Part shown: in pieces, positions 51,220 to 60,745 of the stretch
How the letters are laid out: the number at the start of each line of letters is the position of its first letter
Position numbering within the stretch: the first letter of the stretch is position 1
From: Hahellaceae bacterium
GTDB taxonomy: Bacteria; Pseudomonadota; Gammaproteobacteria; Pseudomonadales; Oleiphilaceae
Reading direction: 5' to 3'
DNA: 64,000 nucleotides
NCBI GenBank assembly: GCA_024234505.1
Contig: JACKOD010000002.1
Span: 496,001 to 560,000, forward strand
Notes under the pieces: model-generated
Told to the model about the DNA's origin: nothing
The model's database searches: none
Seen by the model: the letters and a program-made list of their open reading frames with translations, nothing else
Program-made: the position numbers and the translations under genes

Positions 51220-52610
51220 AAGGCAGCCTCTTCCTGTGTTTCGCTGGAATAGTTTGCCGACTCGCCCGCAGGCGGCTGCCAATCGCGGACATCGATTTTA
51301 CCGGTGACGGCGGCGGAGATTAGGGCTGTTCGGCGTTCTTTCAAAAGATCGATCTGCCACTCGGCTTTCGTGATCAGTGCTCCAAATCTTTCTAAAGATT
51401 TTTGTACATGATTTGCTATCTGATCTTGCTCAGCAGGTGGAGGCACTGGGAAGACGAAGTCTATCGCATCAGAAACATTAAACTGTTTTTGAGCGGCTCC
51501 ATATGAAGCTAAATCAACTTGCTGTCTGCCAACCCACACATTCATTGCCGCACATAGCCAATCAGAATTGAAGTCGCCCCGCCGAATTATTATCACAGAC
51601 GCACAATTGGCCCCCTCCAGTTCTTCGGGAACGACCGCAGTCACCCCGGGGTATCCGACACGAATGGATACCAGATCTCTGTGGTTTAACCGTGAGGGTA
51701 AGAGCTGGTCGCTATTTTCCTTGGACATCCTACGAGTAGAAGACAAATCGAACGAATACTCTTTGACATCACCACCAAATATGAAATATACGCCCTCGTC
51801 GATAGTGTAAGTGGAGGGATTTATAACCAACCCTACTCCAATCTTGGGAGATACGTGCTTTAGACGCTTTACCTCCCAATGCTCCGGCACCTCGCCCAAC
51901 CACTCGACACCTGAGTCGCGCATGGGGGCATTGGGGTTGAGGCCTTTGGTGACGGCGTGGCTGATGACGGCCTGGCGTTTTTCTTTTAGTAGTTTGATGA
52001 GCTGTTGTTGTTTTTCGATCAGGGTGTCGATTTTGGTGGTTTCGTGGTCGAGGAAGTTGGCGATTTTTTGTTGTTCAGCCATAGGAGGAAAAGGGAACTT
52101 TAAGTCACGCAAAGTACCCAATGAAACAAAGTTCTGGACACCTCCGCGCGCCTCCAGCTGAAACTGAATTTCGCATTCATTACTCTGCAAAAAGTAGTTT
52201 ATGAATGAAGTTGCTATAACACTGCATTTAGAGGTTTTGAATAGGGCAAGGTTTTTAATTGCGAAGTCTTTTGATTTTCCAACAATTATGGGCGAACCTA
52301 CAGTGCCTATCATAGGCATCAATATGTCGCCAGAATCTACCTTTGAGCGCCGAATTATAGACAAATAATCCACTCGCGATATGTGCTTACATCCGCCCAG
52401 AAGCAAGTGACCAGATGTCACATCCTTTGAAGTTACTAGAGGAAAACTGAGATCTGATTTTTCGACATAAGCGGGAGTATCATGAGTTCCATCCCGCACG
52501 TCGATCATCATTTTCGTTGAAGGCAACGTCCAGTGGCTCGGGAGACTATCAAGCCAATCAACTTCTGTACTTTTATATTGGGAATACCCACCCAAGCTAC
52601 TACGGCTCAC
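51216..52610 (-). CDS. hsdS: Type I restriction enzyme S (specificity) subunit
   Basis: The 464-aa HsdS has two target-recognition domains. They are separated by conserved helices: FPFPPMAEQQKIANFLDHET with KIDTLIEKQQQLIKLLKEKR, and VFPVPPPAEQDQIANHVQKS with LLKERRTALISAAVTGKID. It sets the bipartite DNA target, which cannot be read from sequence. It overlaps hsdM by 4 bp. Confidence 0.95.
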   Translation of the reverse strand: MSRSSLGGYSQYKSTEVDWLDSLPSHWTLPSTKMMIDVRDGTHDTPAYVEKSDLSFPLVTSKDVTSGHLLLGGCKHISRVDYLSIIRRSKVDSGDILMPMIGTVGSPIIVGKSKDFAIKNLALFKTSKCSVIATSFINYFLQSNECEIQFQLEARGGVQNFVSLGTLRDLKFPFPPMAEQQKIANFLDHETTKIDTLIEKQQQLIKLLKEKRQAVISHAVTKGLNPNAPMRDSGVEWLGEVPEHWEVKRLKHVSPKIGVGLVINPSTYTIDEGVYFIFGGDVKEYSFDLSSTRRMSKENSDQLLPSRLNHRDLVSIRVGYPGVTAVVPEELEGANCASVIIIRRGDFNSDWLCAAMNVWVGRQQVDLASYGAAQKQFNVSDAIDFVFPVPPPAEQDQIANHVQKSLERFGALITKAEWQIDLLKERRTALISAAVTGKIDVRDWQPPAGESANYSSETQEEAAL

Positions 52611-54955
52611 GAATGCACCTCTCTCAACAACCCCATAATCTCCGCACTCACCTTATCCAGATCCGCATCAATCTCTTCCAGATCTCTGGGTGGCTGATAA
52701 ACGTAAAAATGCCGATTGAACGGTATCTCGTAACCGACGATACCGATCTCGCCGTCTTTATCGTCTCTTTTGCTGGCGTCGATCCAGGCGTCGGGGACGT
52801 GGGGTTGTACTTCTTTCTGGAAGTAGGCCTCATTGGTCGCGTTGACCGGTTGAGAAGGGTCCAGGGGCACGTTTTCATTATCCCGCAGATTGCCATCGGC
52901 TTTATACTCGATGGTTTTGCCGTTTACATCAAACAGGCCATAAAGCGGGTTGGCAGGTGCTTTGTGAATCTTCTTGATGACCTTTTCAGCTTCCGGGTTT
53001 ATCCAGCTAACGGCGCTAGTGATTTGCTTTTTCTCGTTGGTGTCCAACTTGATATTTTTGGCTTTGCAGGCGTCTTTTAACACGTCTTCATAGGTGTTCA
53101 TGTCATCACATTGATCGGTGCCAATGTGCTGCTGCAACTGTTTTGCTTTGCGCAATAGTTGCTTTTGCGTGAGCCAGGTTTTGCTATCAAGCAGGTCTTT
53201 GATTTGGGCTTCTTTCAAGTCACTAAAGTGCGCTTTCAGGTATTTACGAATCGCCTCTTTGTGCTCGCCTAACACGCCGTAGTTTTCACAGGTTTCATCG
53301 TCTGACCACTGTTCGCCATAGGTGTCGTAAATCCACTTCATGGGCGCTTCCAGCGGTTTGGATTCAAAGCGTAGCTCAGCAATACGTTCATCACTGAATT
53401 GATAGCTTTCACGCAAAGGCCGCTCGATGGTAATACGACGATAGCCAAACTCGTAGTTTTTGAAAATTTTACTGCCAAAGGTTTTTGGCGCCTCTGTCTT
53501 GGCTGTGGCGGATTGTCTGCCACGGTTACTTTTCTGCTCGGCGGGCTTGTCCAACTCCCTTGCATCCACCACTTCAAAGGCACCGAATGTGCGAGTAATA
53601 GTGGCAATATCTTCATCACTCATTTCATTGCGCTTGCTACCTAACGACTTACGCATCTTTTTGAAGAGGTTAACCCCGTTGATTAACTGTACCTGGCCTT
53701 TACGTTCTTCGGGTTTCTTATTTGATAACACCCACACATAGGTGGCAATGCCGGTGTTGTAGAACATATCGGTGGGTAAAGCGACAATGGCTTCCAGCAA
53801 GTCAGCTTCTAGAATATAGCGACGAATCTCACTTTCGCCGGAGCCTGCCCCGCCGGTAAACAAAGGTGAGCCGTTGAGGATAATCCCGATACGACCACCC
53901 CCGTCTTGCTTGTCTCTCAGTTTGCTTAGCAAGTGCAAGAGAAACAGGAGAGAACCGTCAGATACGCGAGGTAATCCGGGGCCGAAACGACCGTCGAAGC
54001 CTTTTAAACTGTGTTCATCTTTGATGTCTTTTTCGATCTTCTTCCAGTCCACCCCAAAAGGTGGGTTGGAGAGCATATAGTCAAACTGTTGGTTAAAGAG
54101 CTGGTCGTTAGAAAGCGTGTTACCCAATTTAATGTTGTTTACTTCCTGCCCTTTGATCAGCATGTCGGCTTTACAAATGGCATAGCTTTCTGGGTTGAGT
54201 TCCTGACCAAAGGCAACGATACGGGCGTTTGGGTTCAGTTCGTGCACATATTCCATACCGGATGACAAAAAGCCGCCAGTGCCCGCTGTCGGGTCGTATA
54301 TAGTGCGAATGATGCCAGCCTTGGTGAGGGCTTCGTCGTCTTCCATAAACACCAGAGAGGTGGTGAGGCGGACGATGTCGCGCGGGGTGAAGTGTTCACC
54401 CGCCGTTTCGTTAGAGCCTTCTGCAAAGCGCCGGATAAGTTCTTCGAACACCAGCCCCATGTCGTGGTTCGATATGGCTTTTGGGCTTAAATCGGTCTGG
54501 CGGACTTTTTGTACGATCAAGTACAGCAAGTTGGCATCGCTGAGTTGCCCGACAAATTCACGGAAGTTGAAGTATTCAAAAATCTCGCGGGCGTCTTTAG
54601 AGAAAGACAGGATGTATGATTCCAGGTTTGCGGCAATGCCGGACTCCCCCAGGCGAGACAGGTCCATTTTTGAGGTATTGTAAAAACTCAGCCCATCAGT
54701 GGCCCGCAGTAATAACTTCTCTTGGGCTTCTTCTTGCAACCCCATTTGCTGTACACGTTCGTAGGCTTCTAACACGGCCTCTTTTTTATCGGCCAGAACA
54801 CACTCAAGCCGGCGTAACAGGGTAAATGGCAGGATGATGCGGCCATATTGGGATTGTTTGAAATCACCGCGGAGAAGATCAGCGATCGACCAGCAGTAAG
54901 CGGCGAGATTGTTTGGAGTTTGGTTTTGAGTATGGCCGGTGTCGTTTGTTGTCAT
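52607..54955 (-). CDS. hsdM: Type I restriction enzyme M (methyltransferase) subunit
   Basis: The 782-aa HsdM has FTPRDIVRLTTSLVFMEDDE, YDPTAGTGGFLSSGM (SAM motif I) and DYMLSNPPFGVDWK (motif IV NPPF, N6-adenine). It is longer than the usual 500-aa HsdM because of a C-terminal extension (about 500-782). First gene of the locus. Confidence 0.95.
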   Translation of the reverse strand: MTTNDTGHTQNQTPNNLAAYCWSIADLLRGDFKQSQYGRIILPFTLLRRLECVLADKKEAVLEAYERVQQMGLQEEAQEKLLLRATDGLSFYNTSKMDLSRLGESGIAANLESYILSFSKDAREIFEYFNFREFVGQLSDANLLYLIVQKVRQTDLSPKAISNHDMGLVFEELIRRFAEGSNETAGEHFTPRDIVRLTTSLVFMEDDEALTKAGIIRTIYDPTAGTGGFLSSGMEYVHELNPNARIVAFGQELNPESYAICKADMLIKGQEVNNIKLGNTLSNDQLFNQQFDYMLSNPPFGVDWKKIEKDIKDEHSLKGFDGRFGPGLPRVSDGSLLFLLHLLSKLRDKQDGGGRIGIILNGSPLFTGGAGSGESEIRRYILEADLLEAIVALPTDMFYNTGIATYVWVLSNKKPEERKGQVQLINGVNLFKKMRKSLGSKRNEMSDEDIATITRTFGAFEVVDARELDKPAEQKSNRGRQSATAKTEAPKTFGSKIFKNYEFGYRRITIERPLRESYQFSDERIAELRFESKPLEAPMKWIYDTYGEQWSDDETCENYGVLGEHKEAIRKYLKAHFSDLKEAQIKDLLDSKTWLTQKQLLRKAKQLQQHIGTDQCDDMNTYEDVLKDACKAKNIKLDTNEKKQITSAVSWINPEAEKVIKKIHKAPANPLYGLFDVNGKTIEYKADGNLRDNENVPLDPSQPVNATNEAYFQKEVQPHVPDAWIDASKRDDKDGEIGIVGYEIPFNRHFYVYQPPRDLEEIDADLDKVSAEIMGLLREVHS

Positions 54956-55378
54956 TTGGGTTTCTTAGTTATGTTCAGCGCAGTGATTGTTCCCGCTTTA
55001 ACATAGCGGATAAATTCGGGTGGTGCCGGAATGTATCGGTAAATGTTGGCCAGGGGCAATAGTTGGCCGGTAAATATCTGTTTTATCTCATTAAAAATAG
55101 CCGCCATCATTCACATAAAAGCTGAAAACTAGCATTAAAAATCAGCGTTGAATATGTCCTAATGTGCCGACATTTAAATACCTAGGCATATAACTGCATA
55201 TATACCTATAAATCAAATAGTTAAAAACATAATGAGGGCGATTGGCAGAGGATAAAACATAACAAATTACTAGAGATGACTAGAGCTGAAAACATTAAAC
55301 ATCGCAGGAGTTGGTCAACGTTCAAAAGCCAAAGAAGCCGAAATACGAAGCTGCTTAGGGTCCTGATTAATGAATCAC
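54956..55378. other. Intergenic, nothing recognised
   Basis: AT-rich DNA that should hold the hsdM promoter. No gene or repeat is supported. Confidence 0.4.
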
Positions 55379-55535
55379 TCTCTGCTCATCCACGAAGTTC
55401 GGGGAATATCCTCCGCCGCCATCCCCAAGGCTTCGGCAAAGGCTGTTCTCACTTTCAACTCATAGTAAGCGTCTTTGGCTTTATTGGGTGGAAACGAGCC
55501 GCCTAGATAGTGAACAGAAATCTTTGCTCCCGGCG
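55379..55535 (-). pseudogene. Short coding remnant, family unknown
   Basis: The minus frame reads PPGAKISVHYLGGSFPPNKA, KDAYYELKVRTAFAEALGMA and AEDIPRTSWMSRE, then TGA. The composition is protein-like but no start or upstream part is found. I do not recognise it. Confidence 0.3.
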
Positions 55536-55568
55536 GATAGGGTGTTTGAGGCGCAACACGGGCAATAT

Positions 55569-55596
55569 GAAAAAAGGGGCTATTGAAATAGCCCCT
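55569..55596 (-). terminator. Rho-independent terminator after nhaD
   Basis: On the minus strand AGGGGCTATT-TC-AATAGCCCCT is followed by TTTTT. It lies 65 bp after the nhaD stop. Confidence 0.88.
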
Positions 55597-55660
55597 GAAA
55601 AGACTGGGGCGCAGGATCTACGCCTCCAGGTTCGTGGTGTGCAGGTTAATAGTGTGCAGG

Positions 55661-57040
55661 TTAGCCATTGATCAGATAGTGCACGTAGATACTTGCGGCA
55701 TAGCCTAAAGCGACTGCCCAGCTCCAGCGCAGGTGGCTGAAGAAGGTATACATGCCTCTGGATTGCCCCATCAGGGCAACACCCGCGGCAGAACCTACAG
55801 ACAGTAAGCTGCCACCCACACCGGCGGTCATGGTCACCAGCATCCACTGGTAAATATCCATGTCGGGATTCATGGTCAGCACGGCAAACATCACAGGAAT
55901 GTTATCGACAATCGCAGAAAGCACACCGACAAATATGTTGGCATAAGTGGCCCCTAAACCTTCATACAACAGGTGGGAGATTTGCGCCAGATAGCCGATG
56001 GTGCCCAGACCGCCTACACAGAAAATAACACCGAAGAAGAACAGCAAGGTGTCCCATTCTGCCTTGGCGACTTTATTGAATATGTTGAATTCAGTAATTT
56101 CATCGCTGCTGGATTGAGTTTTGTGAGCTTGAATCTTGAGCCAGTAAGAATAGAAGAACAGGTAGGAAAGACCGGTCATCATGCCCAGGAAAGGGGGGAG
56201 ATGCAGCGTGCGTTCAAACAGAACCGCCGTCACAATCGTACAGAGGAACAAGGCACAAATAACCAGTCCGCCCTGCTTGACGGGTACATGGGTGTTTTGT
56301 ACCGGGGGCTGCTCGTTTGGTATGGCCATGCTCATAATGGCTGCGGGAACGACAAAGTTAATGCAGGCGGGAATAAACAGTCCAAAGAAACCGAAGAATT
56401 CAATATGACCTGACTGCCACACCATCAAGGTGGTGATATCGCCAAACGGGCTGAATGCGCCACCGGCGTTAGCCCCCACCACAATGTTAATGAAAGCAAC
56501 GGCCACAAATTTGGGTTTGTCTCCACCCACTGCCAGCACCACCGCACCCATTAACAGCGCGGTTGTCAGGTTATCGGCCACGGGGGAGATGAAGAATGCC
56601 AGGAAGCCGGTAATCCAGAACAGGGCTTTATAGCCAAACCCTTTGCGAATCAGCCAGGAGCGCAGGGCCTCGAATACATCGCGCTCGGTCATGGCGTTTA
56701 CATAGACCATCGCCGTGAGCAAAAACAGCAACAGCGCCGCATATTCCTGCAAGTTGTGATTGACCGCGTGCTCAAGCAGCTCTTCGCCGTGCGGTACCTG
56801 CTTTGCCAGCAGTGATACCAGTATCCAGATAATACCTGCGGCAGCAAGCACCGGCTTGGACTTACGTAAATGAATGAACTCTTCGGCGACAACTAAACCA
56901 TAAGCGGCAATGAAAAGAATGGCGGCGAGTATACCTAGCGCGCTGGATGTCATGCCGAGTGTGAGTGCAGAGCTGCCACTGGCAAAGGCGGCACTGGATG
57001 AGCCTGCCAGAACCAGCGCAGGGAGAAAATATTTGAGCAT
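55661..57040 (-). CDS. nhaD: NhaD-type sodium:proton antiporter
   Basis: The 459-aa protein has a signal-like N-terminus (MLKYFLPALVLAGSSSAAFA) and about 12 helices of the IT/NhaD superfamily: LAFFISPVADNLTTALLMGA and NIVVGANAGGAFSPFGDITT hold the conserved Asp/Thr ion-binding residues. It exports Na+ or Li+ in alkaline or salty conditions, which fits a marine host. Confidence 0.95.
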   Translation of the reverse strand: MLKYFLPALVLAGSSSAAFASGSSALTLGMTSSALGILAAILFIAAYGLVVAEEFIHLRKSKPVLAAAGIIWILVSLLAKQVPHGEELLEHAVNHNLQEYAALLLFLLTAMVYVNAMTERDVFEALRSWLIRKGFGYKALFWITGFLAFFISPVADNLTTALLMGAVVLAVGGDKPKFVAVAFINIVVGANAGGAFSPFGDITTLMVWQSGHIEFFGFFGLFIPACINFVVPAAIMSMAIPNEQPPVQNTHVPVKQGGLVICALFLCTIVTAVLFERTLHLPPFLGMMTGLSYLFFYSYWLKIQAHKTQSSSDEITEFNIFNKVAKAEWDTLLFFFGVIFCVGGLGTIGYLAQISHLLYEGLGATYANIFVGVLSAIVDNIPVMFAVLTMNPDMDIYQWMLVTMTAGVGGSLLSVGSAAGVALMGQSRGMYTFFSHLRWSWAVALGYAASIYVHYLING

Positions 57041-57314
57041 AAAAAAGACGCCTCGTTGCGGAAATCACTAGAAAGCATTATCAAACCCGGCACGTTTCCG
57101 GTGTAACCAAAAAGCGAATAATCACAGGAATCGTGTCGGGGGCATAGTAACAGTGGGGGCGTCTTGCTGTCTTGACCTAATACAATTCAACCGTGATGAC
57201 GCCTGGATTCGGGCGTCATCTTTGGGTTCATTGGAGGTATCTTGTGGAGAAAAAGAGGTAGATGCAAGGAAATAGCCTAAACGCCAAGGGGCGCTTTGGT
57301 CGGGCTCGCGCTCG

Positions 57315-57923
57315 TTAGAAAAACAGTCGCATAAACCAGTTTCTGTCCAAATCTTCCTGGCATCCCCGGTACTGAGCCGCATAGCGTTTGGCCCGATCGT
57401 CTACTTTTCGGGCAGTGGTTTTAAGCCAGGCTTTTTTCTCATAGGTTTTGCGCCGGTAGCCGCCGCGTCCTTCGTGATAATTGAGGTACTGGCCGTAGGC
57501 GTCCCATTTCGAGACTTTATTGATCTGGTGGGTTTTATAAATATACCAGCCCATAAAATCCATCGCGTCATCAAAATCGTCCCGGCTTGACCAGCTGTTT
57601 CCGGTGTCCTTTACATAGTCTTCCCAGGCAATGGTTTTGGCTTGAGAGTATCCATAGGCGTCACTGGCCCGACCGATAGGAATGATCCATAAAAAGTATT
57701 GCATGGGGGGCGCAGCATCGTGCTTGAATGATGACTCCTGATACATGATAGCCATAGGAATATGAACCGGCACGCCCCATTTATCCCGGCTGTCTTTAGC
57801 GGCGTCGTACCAGTCGCGATTTTCATCGAAAATGTCACACAGGTTTTCGGGGTTGCGCGGAGGGGAGCTTGCACAGCCTGATAAAAAGGCCAGCAACGCG
57901 AATATAGTTAAAATCAGCTTCAT
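57315..57923 (-). CDS. Transglycosylase SLT-like lipoprotein
   Basis: The 202-aa product has a lipobox FALLAFLSGC and a lysozyme-like domain with MAIMYQESSFKHDA, in which the Glu of QES fits the catalytic Glu of soluble lytic transglycosylases, followed by AYGYSQAKTIAWEDY. It would cleave murein in the periplasm. ATGs at 57947 and 57923 are both possible; the second gives a typical lipoprotein signal. Confidence 0.85.
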   Translation of the reverse strand: MKLILTIFALLAFLSGCASSPPRNPENLCDIFDENRDWYDAAKDSRDKWGVPVHIPMAIMYQESSFKHDAAPPMQYFLWIIPIGRASDAYGYSQAKTIAWEDYVKDTGNSWSSRDDFDDAMDFMGWYIYKTHQINKVSKWDAYGQYLNYHEGRGGYRRKTYEKKAWLKTTARKVDDRAKRYAAQYRGCQEDLDRNWFMRLFF

Positions 57924-58157
57924 TAGGTTTGTGTTTATTACCGGCATGGCCGCGAATTCAAATAACAGGCTCAGACTCGCGGCAAGTCAAAAGGATTTCC
58001 AAAGGTTAGCAAAAACAGCTCGGAATATCTAAAGCACCGTTGAATTTGTCATGCGTTCCAGCCTTGATCCAAATCAAGGGATTATTTGCCCACCTTGTTA
58101 GTATCGCTGTCAGACATAAAAAATAACGCCTATCCCTATCCTCAGGAGGATGTCTGA

Positions 58158-58436
58158 ATGACAGTAGCAAAACACTCTTTGCACAATGACTTTCCAGAAA
58201 TGGCTGCTGCGATTTCGGAACTGAAAACCAGTGATGCCCACTTCGCCCGCCTCTTCGAGGACTACGACTCAGTGGAACACGAAGTTCATAACATTGAAAA
58301 TGGTGTGGAAAATACCTCTGACGAATATCTTGAAGAGTTGAAGAAGCGCCGTGTACAGCTGAAAGATCAGCTTTACGCGATTCTTCAGTCGCACTCGGCT
58401 CCCAAAGAAAGCTGCTGCGGTTGCTGCGGTAACTAA
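58158..58436 (+). CDS. DUF465 (YdcH-like) protein with Cys-rich tail
   Basis: The 92-aa product has the DUF465 helix pair (HFARLFEDYDSVEHEVHNIE, LEELKKRRVQLKDQLYAILQ) and ends in ESCCGCCGN. CAGGAGGATGTCTGA gives a strong ribosome binding site. The four-cysteine end could bind metal. Function of the family is unknown. Confidence 0.9.
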   Translation: MTVAKHSLHNDFPEMAAAISELKTSDAHFARLFEDYDSVEHEVHNIENGVENTSDEYLEELKKRRVQLKDQLYAILQSHSAPKESCCGCCGN

Positions 58437-58459
58437 GTGACGATCCGGCTTTACCGACT

Positions 58460-58496
58460 CGCCCCCGTCGCCCTATGACGAGGGGGCGGGTTTTTT
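58460..58496 (+). terminator. Rho-independent terminator after the DUF465 gene
   Basis: CGCCCCCGTCG and CGAGGGGGCG pair with an 8-base loop and are followed by GGTTTTTT. Confidence 0.9.
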
Positions 58497-58585
58497 CGCC
58501 TGTAATATTGAATGCCTCTCCGGTAAATTCCGCTCCCCCATGGCCGCTGCGTTTAACGTTTCTGCTATGCCTGTGTTGCTGTATT

Positions 58586-59179
58586 TTAATAGTCGCTATA
58601 GCTGCCCGAGCCTGAATCATAACTTTCGTAATTATAAGTGCCGGTATCCGACTCGTAGCCCGTGCAGCCTGCTGACGCCCAGCAACCACTGCCTTCGTAA
58701 CCACTATCCACGGATGGCATTCCAGAGTACGAATCGGATGATCCGGGTGAACTCTGTCCAGCTGCGGGGCTGCCTCCCAGCAGTTGATTGGCGGTCGATG
58801 AACCTAAGGACAGCGTTAACACATCAAACGCAAAGGCACGCTTTTCTGTCATAGACATGCGAGGCCATTGCGTCTGGGCTTGAGTCCAGTACTGGCGGGC
58901 CTGGCTGAGAGTCTGTTGTTCTTCTGCAGAGGCTTGCGGAAAGACGCGGGCCATTTCCTGCAGGGCCTGTGCATCATCCACATTGGCCAGAAGCTGGCTG
59001 GCCCCGAGTTGATCCAGCATAAAGCGGGTGGCTTCCAGCAGTGCCTTGCCGTTATCTTCGGTTAACTGAGCATACTGCCCCTGTGCCAGCACACGGTCAG
59101 CCAAGGCGGAAGGGGTAATCGCCAACAGACCGCATAGCATAATGGCGGTCGCCACTTGTCTGAAAGAAGTCATAGTCAT
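58586..59179 (-). CDS. Secreted protein of unknown function with Ser/Gly/Tyr-rich tail
   Basis: The 197-aa product has a signal peptide (MTSFRQVATAIMLCGLLAIT then PSALA), a helical middle and a low-complexity tail rich in Ser, Gly and Tyr with two cysteines (EGSGCWASAGCTGYES, SYDSGSGSYSDY). No family is recognised. Confidence 0.7.
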   Translation of the reverse strand: MTMTSFRQVATAIMLCGLLAITPSALADRVLAQGQYAQLTEDNGKALLEATRFMLDQLGASQLLANVDDAQALQEMARVFPQASAEEQQTLSQARQYWTQAQTQWPRMSMTEKRAFAFDVLTLSLGSSTANQLLGGSPAAGQSSPGSSDSYSGMPSVDSGYEGSGCWASAGCTGYESDTGTYNYESYDSGSGSYSDY

Positions 59180-59275
59180 GCCCTCTTAAAAAATACATCT
59201 CTGTATAAACTATAGCCAATCAGTGCCTATACTGACACTGTATGAGCCTGATTATTGACGAGGGAGATCGGACGA

Positions 59276-59791
59276 ATGGCGAATATCGAAATAACTCAAG
59301 GTGATATTACAGGGCTGTCGGTCGATGCTCTGGTGTGCCCTGCACATAAGCATCTCACCCGTGGTCGGGGACTGAGTGATCAGGTCTTTGATCAAGCCGG
59401 TCCGGAACTGGTTGACGCTTGTTCATCCGCACTCGACTGCCCGGTGGGAGAGGCGAGAATGACACCGGGTTTTCATCTTCCTGCCCGCTGGATCATTCAC
59501 ACCGTTACCCCGCTATGGACCGGCGGTGATCAGTGGGCGGGGTCAGAGGCCGGTACCTTACGACATTGTTACGAGAGTGTGTTGAATCTGGCAAAGCAAC
59601 AAGGGTTAAAGTCGATTGCATTTCCTGCATTGGGAGCGGGCACCAATAAAACACCTCATAATCTGGCAGCCCATATCGGACTGGAAATGTTGCATGCGTA
59701 TGCGGCGTCATTCGAGCGACTGATTATTTGTTTACGCAGTGATGAAGCCCTTTCAATCTGGAAGGAAACGCAGCGGGCTTTTTATCAATAA
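59276..59791 (+). CDS. Macro-domain protein (ADP-ribose processing type)
   Basis: The 171-aa macro domain has IEITQGDITGLSVDALVCPA, HLTRGRGLSDQVFDQAGPEL, GFHLPARWIIHTVTP and SIAFPALGAGTNKTP. Macro domains bind or hydrolyse ADP-ribose derivatives. The second motif has HKHLTRG in place of NAAN..L..G, so the binding loop is unusual. The ATG at 59276 follows GGGAGATCGG. Confidence 0.88.
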   Translation: MANIEITQGDITGLSVDALVCPAHKHLTRGRGLSDQVFDQAGPELVDACSSALDCPVGEARMTPGFHLPARWIIHTVTPLWTGGDQWAGSEAGTLRHCYESVLNLAKQQGLKSIAFPALGAGTNKTPHNLAAHIGLEMLHAYAASFERLIICLRSDEALSIWKETQRAFYQ

Positions 59792-59895
59792 GATGAGGTC
59801 TCTCAGGGATCCACTTGGGTTTGGTTCGCTGACCGCCATTGGGAGGCAGGCGGCCCGTTCTCGGGGCGCATAAGGGCAGTAAACCTCAATTGTCC

Positions 59896-60699
59896 TTAGT
59901 GGATATTTCCGATATATAACAGAATTTCAGCTGCAATCAGAATGATAATGATCCACTCAAGTGTGGCGGAATGCTTGTGCTTTTGTTCGTCGGCAAGCAT
60001 TTCAAATAATTCGTGGATGGTTTCAAGTTTTTTGGACATCACCTCAACCCGGGGAGTGATTTCGAGATAACGGGCCGACATCGCATACATGGGTTCCAGT
60101 TCCGGGTATTCCCAGAAAAAATCGGGGGTATCCAGCAGCCCGTAATTCAAGATGATATCGCTTTTGGTGCTGAACAAGGATCCGCGCATTTTGGCGGTTT
60201 CTTTGCGGCTCAGTGCAATGCGTCCGGTCTTTGCCAGCGAGTGGGGGACATGGGAGGTTTCGATAATCGTTTGTTGAGCCCGGCTTTCAAACAGGTTCAG
60301 CTTGACCGATTGTGCCAGTGCATGGGAAACCGCCAACCGTTGGAGGGGGTTGTGTGTGGTGAGTTTAATGGCATCGGAATGAAAGCGATCCTGCTCTGCC
60401 TCTAGCTCAAACTTGTAATTTTCTTCTTCAAAGCGATTCAGCGGATCGGCGACAAAAGGGGCGAGACGACTTAACAGCATTTGCCTTTCGTCTTCTTTTA
60501 CTCCCCAAAAGACCACCACACCGTAATTGAAAATCCAGGCTTCTCCGCCATCCAGATCCGCATGAATGGCGTCACGGTATCGACTTCCCCGTAAGCTGCT
60601 GAAGACATATTCTTCAAGCGCCGCCTGACGAAAATCGTTGCCCAACGCAACCGCTGTAACCTTGTTACTGGAAAAGCTCTTTTTTTCTGTCGGTTGCAT
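59896..60699 (-). CDS. RMD1/DUF155-family protein
   Basis: The 267-aa protein fits RMD1 (DUF155): WIFNYGVVVFWGVKEDERQM, QSVKLNLFESRAQQTI, LNYGLLDTPDFFWEYPELEP, YLEITPRVEVMSKKLETIHE and one C-terminal helix (LEWIIIILIAAEILLYIG). Members are membrane-tethered and of unknown role. The ATG at 60699 avoids overlap with the upstream gene. Confidence 0.9.
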   Translation of the reverse strand: MQPTEKKSFSSNKVTAVALGNDFRQAALEEYVFSSLRGSRYRDAIHADLDGGEAWIFNYGVVVFWGVKEDERQMLLSRLAPFVADPLNRFEEENYKFELEAEQDRFHSDAIKLTTHNPLQRLAVSHALAQSVKLNLFESRAQQTIIETSHVPHSLAKTGRIALSRKETAKMRGSLFSTKSDIILNYGLLDTPDFFWEYPELEPMYAMSARYLEITPRVEVMSKKLETIHELFEMLADEQKHKHSATLEWIIIILIAAEILLYIGNIH

Positions 60700-60745
60700 T
60701 GAGTACTTTCGCCTTATGGGTTTTTGCCACCCATGCTGGTCATCA

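Noticed and set aside
55276..55506. 76-aa plus-strand open frame
   Set aside because: Composition is not protein-like, while the opposite strand gives a more plausible fragment.
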